From the NCBI GenBank assembly GCA_014529385.2, contig CM043970.1:46591279-46655278 (forward strand): a stretch of DNA of 64,000 bases, given 5' to 3'. The position numbers and the translations under genes were made by a program. The DNA comes from Adiantum capillus-veneris. Its lineage: Eukaryota > Streptophyta > Polypodiopsida > Polypodiales > Pteridaceae. The notes beneath the pieces were generated by a model. That model saw nothing but the letters and a program-made list of their open reading frames with translations, did not search any database and was not told the origin of the DNA. Of the stretch, positions 24,312 to 35,045 are shown piece by piece; within the stretch, counting starts at the first letter, position 1; each line of letters begins with the position of its first letter.

Positions 24312-25108
24312 ATGGATATCCTACCCGGAATGGCTGAGTCAGACAATGTCGATTGGGTGCACCTAGCGGCAACTATAGATACATGGGGAGCTAGAGGAAC
24401 AACCTGGGTAACACCAGATGGGGAAGAGATACCACACATTGCACCAGTAAACATGTTAGGTGTAGCGCATGTAACATCCGATGATAAGAAAGAGGCACAC
24501 CTACCTGAGAGTGAAACCGATGATTCCTCAAAGGCTTCAGGCCAATACACATCAGAAACGGAATCTCAGGGAGAAATGGATTCAGAACCTGAGGAAACAT
24601 CGAGTGAACCAAGTATAGAAACTGAACACTAAAGGCCTAGTACGACCATCTATGGTAATTTATATGAGAGTGAAGAAGATACAAGCGAAGACCTATCAGG
24701 CGAGTCGAGTTCAAACATTTACAAAATCAAAACCTTAACAAGAAACAAAGGTCATATAAGAGACGACGATATCGAGCAAATGTAAGAGCTAGGATAAACA
24801 AGGAAAGATCTACTGCAGAATGGCTTAGCTATCTAGGGGCATGTGATGCTCATCGAAAGCTAGTAGACAATTGGGGTGAGCATCTCTAGAGTGTCATGTG
24901 GTGCAGCCCGCGACCCATTGACCTCGCTCAATTGGAGGTTACAGAGCCGAAATTGAGTCGAACTATAAGAAGACGTCAAAACCGAGAGTTAGCACAACAA
25001 CAAAAGGAGGCAGAACTAAAAGAAAGGTCTCCGTCAGGACAAGAGCCTGTTGACTTACATACGGCTGCTGAACATTTTAAATCTTATACCACGGGGGAGT
25101 GAAAGGTT
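24312..25108 (+). pseudogene. linker between the first protease and RT of element B
   Basis: The frame 24312-24632 (106 aa) begins MDILPGMAESDNVDW, as in element A, and then becomes rich in Glu, Ser and Asp. Further pieces follow in other frames to 25102 (Lys/Arg/Gln-rich, RRRQNRELAQQQKEAELKE). No domain is recognised. The 4.2-kb deletion of element A starts inside this linker, at about 24490. Confidence 0.6.
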
Positions 25109-25648
25109 GTGTATGCCAAAGCCCAACGAATACCTACCAATGGAAGCAGTGGAGTCTATGATGGTCCAGCGGTAGTTAAAGAGATAGAATTAGCAGAACC
25201 AGGTGAGGAGTCTAAACCAGTCTTTATTGCTCAAGACCTTACCGAAACTGAAGAGGCTGTACTTAAGGAGCTCCTCAAGGAATACAAGGATATCTTTGCT
25301 TGGACATATCATGACATGAAGGGTGTTCCACCTTCTGTGGTGCAACATACAATTCCCATGATCAACACTGCTAAACCCGTCCAACAACAACCATATCCAA
25401 TGAATCCTAAGTACGCCAAAATTGTACAAGAGGAGATTGAAAAACTTATCCAATGTGGATTCATATACCCTATTGAGCACTCAGAATGGGTTTCTCCAAT
25501 AGTCATTGTGCCAAAAAAGAATGGGAAACTAAGAGTGTGCGTGGACCTCAAGAAAGTTAATGCAGCTACTAGGGAGATCATTATCCCTTGCCATATTCAG
25601 AACATGTGCTTGAAAGAGTTGCGGGCAAGGAAGCTTATAGCTTTTTAG
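25109..25648 (+). pseudogene. reverse transcriptase of element B, N-terminal part
   Basis: 179-aa frame holding EAVLKELLKEYKDIFAW, then GFIYPIEHSEWVSPIVIVPK and GKLRVCVDLKKVNAAT, the fingers region of Ty3-type RT. The frame is lost near 25590, and the protein continues in the overlapping frame starting at 25588. Confidence 0.87.
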
Positions 25649-26409
25649 ATGGGTACTCTGGTTACAATCAAATCACAATTGCATTAGAGGACCAAGCTAA
25701 AACTGCTTTTATCACAGAGTTTGGAGTGTTTGCATTTCGTGTTATGGCTTTTGGCTTAACAAATGCCCCTGCTACATTCCAACGATTAATAAACACTGCG
25801 TTTAAAGAATTTCTAAGGGAGTTTTGTGAAGCTTTCCTAGATGACCTTTGTGTTTATTCTTCTTGGGAGAAGCATTTGTTATATCTACGAAAAATATTTG
25901 AAAGGTGCAGATTTTATCGCATCTCATTGAACCCTTTCAAATGCAAATTTTGGGTTAAGCATGGAGTCATTCTAGGGCATATAGTGTCCAAGAACGGGAT
26001 ATCCACAGATGAGAGTAAGATTAAAGCCATTGCCGATTTGCCACCACCTACTAACTATAAAGGAGTTCAAAGATTTATGGGCCATGTTGGTTATTATCGA
26101 AGGTTTATTTTAAACTTTGCCGAGATAGCGCGTCCATTGTACAAGCTTCTTATCGAGTTTCACTGGACGGACGAATGTCATCAATCTTATGAGTTATTAA
26201 AGAAGGCCCTAACAAGTGCTCCAATCCTGCGAACACCTGATTGGAATGTACCTTTTCATGTGCATATTGATGCATCAAACTTTGCTATTGGGTGTGTTCT
26301 AACTCAACCAGGAGAACATAAATTGGACTACCCTATTAGCTTTGCAAGTCGCCAATTAAATGATGCCGAGATGAACTACACTACTACAGAGCGCGAAGGT
26401 CTGCTATGA
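25588..26409 (+). pseudogene. reverse transcriptase (catalytic part) and start of RNase H of element B
   Basis: 273-aa frame with SFLDGYSGYNQI, FRVMAFGLTNAPATFQ and the active site FLDDLCVYS at about 25834-25860, then the connection region (GVQRFMGHVGYYRRFI). RNase H starts with FHVHIDASNFAIGCVLTQ. The frame breaks at 26405 after TTEREGLL by loss of one base. RT copies element RNA into DNA in the particle. The catalytic aspartates are present, but the gene is broken. Confidence 0.9.
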
Positions 26410-27092
26410 TTTACGCAGTAAAGAAATTTCGCTATTACCTTCTTGCTACCAAGTTTGTGTTTTATGTTGATCATCAAGCATTGCTATATTTGGTAAACAA
26501 GCCGTGTTCCACAGGTCGAATTACACGATGGTTGTTAATTCTTCTTGAGTTTGACTTCACCGTTGTTGTGAGGCCTGGGAGGAAACATGTCATGGCGGAT
26601 CATTTATCTCGTATCCCTAATGGCGAAGCTCTTACGGGGGTTGATGATGAATTGCCTGATACTCCTTTGTTCATTGTTGAGACAATGCCTGAATGGAGTG
26701 AAAAGATTGTTAACTTCTTAGTTAATGGTTTTCCACCCAAAGAGCTGCGAAAAGATATAGCTCGAAAATTAATCAAGGAATGCGAACCCTATTGCTTACT
26801 GGCTGGAACTCTCTATAAGAGAGGAAAAGATGATGTTCTTAGACGCTGTGCCCGCGAGGACGAGTATTTATATATTCTACAAGAGGCACACATGGGTGTA
26901 GTTCGTGGTCACTTTTCAGGAAAGTTGACTGTCCGAAAGATCTTACAGTCAGGCTATTGGTGGCCCACTCTGTTTAAGGATGCATCACTTTTTGCAAAGG
27001 GATGTGATGAATGCCAACGCTTCAAGAAGCCACAAAGAAGTGATAGGATGCCTCTACATCCCATCAAGGTAACCCAACCATTTGAAAAGTGA
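26406..27092 (+). pseudogene. RNase H end and integrase zinc-binding part of element B
   Basis: 228-aa frame. It starts MIYAVKKFRYYLLATKF and VDHQALLYLVN (RNase H end), then MADHLSRIPNGEAL. The integrase HHCC part follows: AHMGVVRGHFSGKLT, GYWWPTLFKDA and CDECQRFK. A TGA at 27090-27092 replaces the Trp codon expected before GLDFVGPI. No second (archaeal-type) RNase H domain is seen. Confidence 0.87.
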
Positions 27093-28001
27093 GGCTTAGA
27101 CTTTGTAGGACCGATTAGTCCGGTTGCACGTAACACGCAATCACGATATATCATTGTGGCCACCGACTATGTAACCAAATGGGCTGAAGCAAAAGCAACA
27201 CGAAAGGCGGATGCAAAAACAACAGCTAAGTTCCTCTTTGAGAACATTATCACACGTTTTGGATGCCCCTTTGAACTTGTGAGTGACAATGGAACTCATT
27301 TCATAAATGAAGTAATAAAAGAACTCACATCAAACTTCATGATATCTCACCACAAGTCTACACCCTATTATCCCCAAGCAAATGGCCAAGCTGAGAGTAC
27401 CAACAAAACTCTCATCTCCATTTTGACAAAGACAGTTGAGGCTCATCGCACTGATTGGGACCTAAAGCTTACATCAGCTTTATGGGCTTATCGTACTGCG
27501 TATAAAGTTGCTATTAATTGCACACCGTTTAAGATGGTGTATGGCCAAGAAGCAGTTATGCCATGGGAGTTTGTCATTCCTAGTCTTCGAGTAGCTTCTC
27601 AAGAAGGTTGGGATGGTAACCCCTTAGTGGAGCGATTATATATCCTGGAAAGGCTAGATGAAGAGAGGCAATTAGCTGTGCGAAATGCTCTAGTGGAGAA
27701 GGATAGGAGAAAGAAGTGGTTTGATAGCCATTTAAAGGATAAAGACATCAAGGTTGGTGATAAAGTTCTTATGTACGGGGTACGTAATGAAAAGAAGAAA
27801 TTGAAATACACTGGTAAGGGACCATATCGAGTGTGTGAAATTACCCCGCAAGGTACCATTCATGTGGAGACTCTAGATGGAGTTGAAACCATTGGATTCC
27901 TTAATGGGAGTAAATTCAAAAAAAATTATGATCCTCTAAGCCAGGAAGAGTTGCAAGCCATCCATCAAAAGAAGGCTGCCAAGGAACAAGCAGAGCTTTA
28001 A
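27093..28001 (+). pseudogene. integrase core and C-terminal part of element B
   Basis: The same frame continues after the TGA. The catalytic triad is visible: Asp in GLDFVGP (27099), Asp in SDNGTHF (27285) and Glu in GQAESTNK (27393), giving the D-x35-E spacing of integrases. The C-terminal part has KVGDKVLMYGVRN and YTGKGPYRV, the GPY/F module. No chromodomain follows, so this is not a chromovirus. The frame stops with TAA at 27999, and the next 400 bases continue in the same frame with a further TAA at 28038. Confidence 0.9.
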
Positions 28002-28480
28002 AAAATCCAAGCAAGAGTTGAGGCTCGAGAACGACAATAACGTCTTAGACGCCAACGAGAGGCTAATCTGGGAATCACGCAAGCATTTTTTGAGGACACA
28101 GATGACGACTCATTAGAATCTGAGCCACCCCTACGATACCCAATTGAGCTAAATAGCCCAAATGGGAAAGTACTATACAATGCCTTATTAGATACGGGAG
28201 CTAAACACAATTTGTTATCCTATGGAGTTTGGTGTCAATTAAGGAAACCGACCCTATCCCCGAGTACGATGCAAGTCAAGGGCATTAATAAAAATAAAAC
28301 TGCTATTCTTGGAGTCCTTCAGACCCCTGTTGTCTATGACAATGGAAGCATAGTGCAGAGGTTTTTAGTCATGCCCGCGGGAGCTAGGAAGGCAACGTAA
28401 ACCTGGGACGCACGTGGATGTTGGCAACCAAATGCACTATTGATTGGGATACTGGTAGTGTCACGACGCGACCACCTACT
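28002..28480 (+). pseudogene. second retropepsin-like protease domain, after integrase, of element B
   Basis: In frame with integrase after two stops. It reads YPIELNSPNGKVLYNALLDTGAKHNLLS, given here as consecutive pieces YPIELNSPNG, KVLYNALLDTGAKHNLLS, with the active-site motif DTGA at 28191. Then come GVWCQLRKP, AILGVLQTPVVYD and FLVMPAG; after a frame change comes NLGRTWMLATKCTIDWD, the hydrophobic-Gly-Arg motif that closes such folds. About 110 residues, a normal retropepsin length. It is distinct from the DGG domain before RT. I know of no common Ty3 lineage with a retropepsin after integrase. The whole domain is missing from element A. Confidence 0.75.
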
Positions 28481-29323
28481 CTTACCCCTATCATTCAAGC
28501 AAATTCACCTACGTTGCAAACTCTAGCAAAGTTGAAGGATAGCCAACATTCACAAGCCAAGGTGGTTAACTCGTCTTTGCCGGCTACCCATGAACCTAGC
28601 ACTTCAACACTTGTAGTTGCAGCAAGCAGTAATATTGCAAGTACTCAACCTGCACGACCTAAGAGTACATATCAATGGGTCCCCAAGGCCTTACTTCCAA
28701 CTACCTCAACCCTCCCATCCATTCCAAGAAAAAATTTCCCCGGAAAACCAAGAGCACGCCCTAGGAGAGTCAAGACCAAATCACGATGGATTCCAAAACA
28801 ACTATTAGAAGCCCAAGGCTACTATGATGGAAATGAGAAAATTTGGGTACCTAAACGTAAAATGTGTCCTTCCCTATCGACAGCAAACCCATATGAGTCA
28901 AACAGTGTAACGCTAAAGCCAATGGCAGACCGTGGGAAGGGAAAGATCACAGAATGCTACACACCTAGTCCAGAGCTAGTTTGGGCTCCAAGGCAAAACC
29001 AATTTATTCCACCTAGCTCAAGAAGGGGGGATTTCCATGAAGCTTCTAGCTCCTCATGTAATACATCCATAGAGGTAAAAGCTGCTACACAGCCTCCATC
29101 TATAGTAGTGGACCTCCATGAAGCTAAAAAAGAATCCACACCTCCCAGTGTTCAAGAATCACCTAATGAACCACTTCAAGTTCGATCCTGGGAGAGTACC
29201 TTACCACCCTTGCAACTTGACAAGGCACCTAGGGTAATAGAAAACTACTGGCAAAAATCCTCACCTATTACCAACTGGAACAATTGGTTTCAAAGGGTGA
29301 CGACATCATTTCAAATGGTATGA
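28418..29323 (+). pseudogene. C-terminal W(V/I)PK-repeat region of element B polyprotein
   Basis: 301-aa frame. Its start completes the second protease. The rest matches the C-terminus of element A closely: YQWVPKALL, SRWIPKQLLEAQGYYDGN, IWVPKRK, LVWAPRQN, a Ser-rich stretch, and the ending VIENYWQKSSPITNWNNWFQ. Function is unknown. Being kept in frame in both A and B suggests it matters for Gag or particle function. It lies just before the internal purine tract. Confidence 0.72.
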
Positions 29324-29330
29324 TCTACCC

Positions 29331-29345
29331 AAGGAAGGGGGGAGT
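29331..29345 (+). promoter_or_regulatory. internal second polypurine-tract-like sequence of element B
   Basis: AAGGAAGGGGGGAGT followed by GTTTG, just after the end of the polyprotein and 2 kb before the real tract. It is conserved in element A at 4821-4835. Confidence 0.55.
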
Positions 29346-29423
29346 GTTTGTGGACATCCATTATTCACTTGCTTCCCTCTCAAGCTTTCTCCCTGACCTC
29401 TTAATCTCCAATCTTAGGGAATG

Positions 29424-29434
29424 TATATATAAAG
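29424..29434 (+). promoter_or_regulatory. internal TATA-like motif upstream of the 140-aa ORF
   Basis: TATATATAAAG about 80 bases after the internal purine tract and 136 bases before the ATG of the extra ORF. A similar motif is kept in element A. It could drive a separate transcript or be a relic of an older LTR. Confidence 0.4.
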
Positions 29435-29569
29435 CCTTATACTCACAAAAATAAGATAAAAAAGTAAAAGAGCAAGAGCCATAACACAAATCATAAAAAC
29501 AAATTATGCACAAGAACACGACCCTTGTAATATTTGCACTCGAACCATCATCTATTTGTGTGTACAGAT

Positions 29570-29992
29570 ATGGCTAGTACGCTAGAGTCATCCACTCCTG
29601 CCTTGGGTGAGAGGTACCCTCGTTACTTTTCACAAATATTTCACATGGTCTTTCCAGTGCTTGCATGTGAATGGGATTTGATAGGTACGCTAGCATGTGA
29701 GAGGAATTTTGAGGAGTTAGAATGGCTGATACGTCTCTTGACCACGTCTGATCCATACTTAGTAGAGAGTGTTTCTCCCATTGCACAAGCCTACCCTTTT
29801 GACCAAGATGACTATAGGCATCTAGTGACCTTCTTAGTAAACATGGGCACCTATGATGAAGAAGAAAATTTACAGGACTACACGGATGGCACATATGGTC
29901 TCATGGATGATGACTTTGTTTATCTCGACGACGAGGATAGGGGTTTAGCCTTAGGGTTTCCCCCCAACCTCTACAATATCCTATTCCCTTGA
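29570..29992 (+). CDS. extra ORF of element B downstream of pol, function unknown
   Basis: 140-aa frame starting MASTLESSTPALGERYPRYF. The ATG at 29570 is chosen because the upstream in-frame TTG at 29534 is not a good start, and ACAG directly before the ATG resembles a splice acceptor. The protein is acidic, with a Tyr/Asp-rich C-terminal half (DDDFVYLDDEDRG). It has no signal peptide, membrane segment or known motif, so it is not env-like. It sits where Athila-type elements carry a third ORF. It is uninterrupted although the rest of B is full of stops. Element A lacks it. It may be a captured gene or a regulatory ORF; I cannot assign a function. Confidence 0.5.
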   Translation: MASTLESSTPALGERYPRYFSQIFHMVFPVLACEWDLIGTLACERNFEELEWLIRLLTTSDPYLVESVSPIAQAYPFDQDDYRHLVTFLVNMGTYDEEENLQDYTDGTYGLMDDDFVYLDDEDRGLALGFPPNLYNILFP

Positions 29993-31351
29993 CTCTCTAG
30001 GGGGAGTGCAAATAATTAGGTTAGGGTTCCTTATGTTTTTTGTTGTGTTCAATAAGTGTTGGTACCTTTTCCCACTAATGTGCCTCCTGGAGGTATTCCT
30101 TTTGTTTCCTAGTGTGTACAGGAGTGTGTTGCTATTGATAGGATTTGGACCTTCATGGAATCTTTATCTCGACTCACTCTTCAAATCAAGCGCGACCATC
30201 GGCACAAACAGGTGTTTCTTGTCCATTAGCATTGCCCCTTATCTTTTTTGCATCTATGATTATCTGCTTTAATTGTGATTGGTAGCCTAATATTCACCGC
30301 ATTTGCTTAGTATCAAACATTTAATTCAATGTAATTTTTTGTCATAATCACTTGTCTAGGTTTAAAAATCAAGCAGTCCGACTAAGCTAGTTTGACCAAG
30401 TTAGGTGTTAGAGATCTTCTCTTAATACCATGGGGAATGCCTTCCTAATAATCAATGGTTACTTAGGTTCTTAATCCGATTTAGGCAGCATTGTGTGAAA
30501 TGTACTAGGGCTTTCTAGTGGGCTTGACCCTATTGACCTTTAGCTTAAGTATTATAAAGGGAGTTTACTAGTGTGATGAGCCTGGGAGGTGTATCAGTGT
30601 TATATGACCCCCCAAAGTTACAAAATTAAAATGCTGAAAATGAACAAACAAAAAATCAAAGTGCCACACTGTAAAATCTTAAGCTGGAAGAGAAATCTTA
30701 GCTTGATTTGGTACTTCACTCACATGTATTGCCTATGGTACTAGAGCCCTAGAGGTTCCCAGTGTGGGCGCTTTTCCTTGAAAAGCAAAAAACCCAAGGC
30801 ATACAAAATAAGCACACACATCAAATTGAATCACTGTGAAAAGACTTTGGGGGGTCAAAGAAAAAGTAATCAGTCAGGCGATGATTTCATGAGAAATTCC
30901 TTTTATGGTAGCTTAACTACAAGGTCTTCTAGATATAGCCTCTAGTCAGCCCTCGAACATGAATACTTGGCTCTCGCGATTAAACAACTTAATTGACCAC
31001 AGAAAATTAAGAAGCTTACCCATGGTATTAATATTCGATCTCTAGTGCCTTTCGACCGTCAAATTAGCGACCCCAGACTTGTTTAATTTTTTACGTTTAT
31101 ATCTGTTTATGCATTTGATTACATTGCAATTTAATGTTCATTGCTGACAAATTGTTTGAAATTCTTTTACTAATCAATTTGTCTACCTAAAACTGCATAT
31201 GCTTTTTAATCACTTATGAGAATGCAATTACTGTGCCAATGTTGTTTGATTTTGCAGTGACTGAAGAAGGCTAAGGACATTCATCTCAAATGCTCTTCCA
31301 CCTCGACGAACGAGCTTCAACTCAATAGCTTCCGAGGACGGAATCTACATC
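29993..31351 (+). other. 3' non-coding region of element B
   Basis: Aligns with 3225-4500 of element A. Small frames are not conserved. A pyrimidine stretch ending TTTTGCAG near 31250-31258 resembles a 3' splice site and is kept in A. Confidence 0.55.
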
Positions 31352-31364
31352 AGGAAGGGGGGCA
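31352..31364 (+). promoter_or_regulatory. polypurine tract of element B
   Basis: AGGAAGGGGGGCA directly before the TG of the 3' LTR, identical to that of element A. Confidence 0.87.
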
Positions 31365-31689
31365 TGTTAACCCTCACGGCTCACGGACACCCCATCACCT
31401 ACGACGGACGTGTATTATGTATTTGGTAGAGTCAGGTACCGGGCTTGTCGGACCAATAGGAAAAGGGTAAGAGTGATCGCCGATGAGAGGCGCACTCTAA
31501 CGGGGACATTCAAGGGATTAGTTGGCTAAGCATGGGCGCCCAAGTGTGAATGGGGTGAGCTCATATAAAAGCCAACTAAACCTAAAATTCACTCATTCTC
31601 TCATTTGTGCAATAGAAGAGTGCTCTTGCTCCATCTCCATCTCCATCTCCATCTTCTTCTTCTTCACCTCCTTGTGTGTGTGTGTGTGT

Positions 31690-31752
<63 letters not shown>

Positions 31753-31989
31753 CACGATCGAGCATTGCGGCGGCACGACGACGGTGAAGCGGTTGAGCGC
31801 AGCGAAGCGGCGGCTCCTTCTTCTTCGCGGCGAGGAATCCTCCACGACAGGAGCATAGAGTGGTGAGTGACACACCATTGCCCTCTTTTGAGCTTACTAG
31901 CTAAGCTAGTTGTGTGCTTGGAGCCATCTATGGCTCGCACACAGTGTTAGGCAAGGCCCTTGCTTCGACAGTGCGGCAAGGAGCGCACA
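31365..31989 (+). repeat. 3' LTR of element B
   Basis: 625 bp, TGTTAACCC...GCGCACA. TATAAAAG is at 31564-31571 and the compound (GT)n(GA)n tract at about 31674-31752. The next five bases, GGGCA, are the right target duplication. Confidence 0.93.
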
Positions 31990-31994
31990 GGGCA

Positions 31995-32150
31995 CACAAC
32001 AGAGAGTGTATTACTTAGTGTGCAATGGAAAGATAAGATAGCCCTAGAGTGATGGGCGTATATACAATGCATAGGGGGAAAAAACCTCCTAGTGAGGGAA
32101 AAAATGCCGCAGCGGTCCACACACATCACTACCACATGTATATTGTAACA
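31995..32150 (-). repeat. second part of the split Copia 5' LTR
   Basis: Resumes the Copia LTR (TGTATTACTTAGTGTGC, GGGCGTATATACAATGC) and ends TTGTAACA, matching the left LTR. A TATATA motif lies near 32059. Confidence 0.83.
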
Positions 32151-33804
32151 TTTGCTTCCTCCATGAATCGAGGAGAAAGATGTCAAACACTCTCAAAGAA
32201 AAATAGTCATACTATATTTTCTCAGGTGTTGACACAAGAGATTACCTGTGTGAAGGCTCTCTTAATTTATTCATGTCTTCCCATGAATCAATTACGTGAG
32301 AGCTAGGCCATGCCTAATTGCTACACATAGAAACTGTCAGTGGGATTGGTTGCACCTTGTGCATAGAGCCAACGATGTGAAGTGATCACCGTTGAATATA
32401 TATACAATGATCGGAAGCCCATTTACAAGTCTCAAATCTTCATGGACAGAGTATTTGATGTTATTGAGGAAGCGTAAACAATGATGGAGTGGATGTACGC
32501 ATGCCACGTATCAGAGAAATAGATTGATAAGCCCTTTGCTTCAATGACAGTCTCAACCACGTGAGCTATTGCTATACATGCCTTGGATGATTACACGGGC
32601 ATGGATACATCACATCGTGTCATTGCCAAACACAAACTGTGAGCTTATATCCACTTAGTGCAAAATATGCGTACCATTATTCTTGATAGAAGTCTGTATG
32701 CTAATCGTATATTCCAAACTTTGGAAACTTCTATGCAAGATGCCTTGAAGTGAAGCCTAGCTTCTCATAAATTCAATAAAAAATGAGATCGAACGCAACC
32801 GGAGTGCTCATAGCTAATAGTTGCTCATGTTGAAACACATATGTCAAAGTAGAAGAGAGCTGACCTTGTTGAAATTTCATAGAGAATTGGCCTTGCCAAA
32901 TCGTGTAGCTCATCGAGAATCATGAGATTGCCCAATATTGATAGAGATAGCCTCTACAACTTAGCTATCAAGTGTGATCTATTGCCAAACACTACTTGAT
33001 CAAAGTAACGTTTACTTGTCAAGTTGGCATTGTGAAAATTCCTGCAAAAGTGAATAAGTTCAAAATTGATACTTAAAGTTAACCTACTTACCGACTGCCC
33101 ATGACATCAAAATTCATAGCATCACGTAGTATGATAGTTGACATTGGAGTCAACTCATAGTTGTAGATGTCCATGTGTTTCCCATGTGCTTCATATATGG
33201 ATGTTGCCTGCACATTGGCAAGCTGTAATTGCTTTGGAGGAACTATATACCCAATGCATAAATATCGGTAGGGAGTCGTGCTTCTATAAGCCTTGTTTTT
33301 CCCCTTCGCTTGACAGCAAAGAGGATATATTAAGGAGATACTAGACGATGTAACACACAAGCCACTTCTTGAGTATCAGTATATAGGGGGCCCTCTAAAA
33401 GGAAAGTAAATGCATGTAGGCCTCTTTGATGACCCTTCAAAAGTGAAGGGCCTTAAATCTAAATTTTCTACCATCAAAATATAGGGGGTCCTTCACACAC
33501 CTCATACATTACAGAAACGCCTTCTTGAAAGGGAGATAGGAGGTTGAAGGCTGACCAAGGGCTTTCTTTTCATGGAACTTTTTTATTATTTGAATGAGCA
33601 TGACCGACTAAACCCATTCCATCTTTTTGACCAAGAAGGCCATAGGGGAGTGGTAGAGAATTCTTGTTTGCACCTCTCACCATCCAATGGTCACTATCAC
33701 TATAACTTTCATTGGTGACATTTCAAGTCATTTCAAGCCTTATGACACTCATTTGAACATTTTTATTATGAAAATGAGTGTGTGTGTGTGTGTGTGTGCA
33801 TGTG

Positions 33805-33854
<50 letters not shown>

Positions 33855-34209
33855 ATCTCTCGCCATTAACGTGTCCAGGAAAGATAATTTTTTCAGACAT
33901 ACAAAATTCCTTTTCTTGAATTTGCCAAGAGGAAATTTATTAAAAAAAAGATTTTAAAAAATAAAATTTTACACTATTTTGGGATGGAATTTCTCCTTTT
34001 TCCCTTGCTCTCCACCGACATTTTTGAAATTGAAAACGACACGATATTAAGCTGAGACACATTTTTTCGAACACAGACCATCAATATGTTAAATGTGTTC
34101 TAATAATCACTCAATTTATTACAACAAAAAATGATGCCTTCTTCAGGCCATCGTGAAGCCTTCACCTTGTTTTTTTAGAGAGAGTAGGAACTTGAAACTA
34201 CAATTTACA
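32151..34209. other. gene-free stretch with a GT/CT microsatellite
   Basis: AT-rich DNA that continues the host locus interrupted at 13050. No gene or element is recognised. A (GT)n tract at about 33776-33798 is followed by (CT)n at 33806-33853. Confidence 0.5.
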
Positions 34210-34385
34210 CACCTGATTTCGTGAGGTGGAGCATCCTAGCCGGATAAGGTTGGCCACCATCATATGGACTAGAGGAACATCCCCTAAGGGCTACATGTCA
34301 CACGAGCTGTCAGGGGGGTTTGAGCTCAAGACCTTAGACGCAAGAGGCTCTTGCTCTATTAACGGAGCTAGCACTGGTTGACCCC
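34210..34385 (-). repeat. possible tRNA-derived SINE head
   Basis: On the minus strand, from about 34385 downward, a tRNA-like start has an A-box-like TAGCTCCGTTAATAGAGCA (34352-34370) with a GCTC/GAGC stem. AAGGTC and a B-box-like GAGCTCAAACC (34315-34326) follow at suitable spacing, then an unrelated body. The anticodon and T stems do not pair well, so it is not a working tRNA. The 5' part is copied into the adjacent tandem duplication. Confidence 0.42.
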
Positions 34386-34791
34386 ATTCCATCTTTTGAA
34401 TGGGGCTCCTTTCCATTTTAGAAGGGCCCAAGAAGTACAAAAGGGCCCATTCCCCCAATGGCCTTTTTAGGGCGCATTTGCACGGTGGAGTTGGCATCGT
34501 TTTGCTGATCTCATTGGGCTTGACCGTGCATGAACTTGGCAAAGTTGACGGGACATGCAAGTCAACAAAGCTTGCTCTATTAACGGAGCTAGCACTAGTT
34601 GACCCCATTCCATCTTTTGAATGGGGCTCCTTTCCATTTTAGAAGGGCCCAAGAAGTACAAAAGGGCCCATTCCCCCAATGGCCTTTTTAGGGCGCTTTT
34701 GCACGGTGGAGTTGGCATCGTTTTGCTGATCTCATTGGGCTTGACCGTGCATGAACTTGGCAAAGTTGACGGGACATGCAAGTCAACAAAG
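34350..34791. repeat. tandem duplication, 221-bp unit, two copies
   Basis: Units 34350-34570 and 34571-34791 are nearly identical (for example CTTGCTCTATTAACGGAG at the start and GTCAACAAAG at the end). Each begins with part of the SINE-like head. The frames seen in it on both strands simply repeat. Confidence 0.9.
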
Positions 34792-34931
34792 GTGTGTCGT
34801 TTAGCAACCACGACAAGCGGAGGCCAACTCTGTAATTTTTGGCAAAGTGGGCTTGGGCAAGGCAATGGGCATCGTTGGGCAGAGAAGACATCTGGACGAA
34901 GCAATATGGCGACGAAAAAGCTGAGCTAAGC

Positions 34932-35045
34932 GTCAACGAGACTCTCTTGCTTTTGTTAAGTGAGGCTAGGGAGTTAAGCCACTTGGCTCAATCCCAACCC
35001 TCGATTAGGACTCTAATCCAACGTGCTTGAGTTAACTGCGTTGAT
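34932..35045 (+). repeat. dispersed repeat, left copy (flanks the Helitron region)
   Basis: About 114 bp sharing long blocks with 44665-44776, including GGGAGTTAAGCCACTTGG and CCAACGTGCTTG, in the same orientation. The two copies are about 9.7 kb apart and enclose the MITE and the Helitron remains. Confidence 0.8.

Noticed and set aside
31250-31260. Splice acceptor TTTTGCAG in the 3' region of elements A and B
   Set aside because: Conserved by eye but no donor or downstream coding segment can be named, so it was not annotated as an intron.
34210-34385. Functional tRNA gene
   Set aside because: Only the D-arm pairs; acceptor, anticodon and T stems fail, so at most it is a SINE head.
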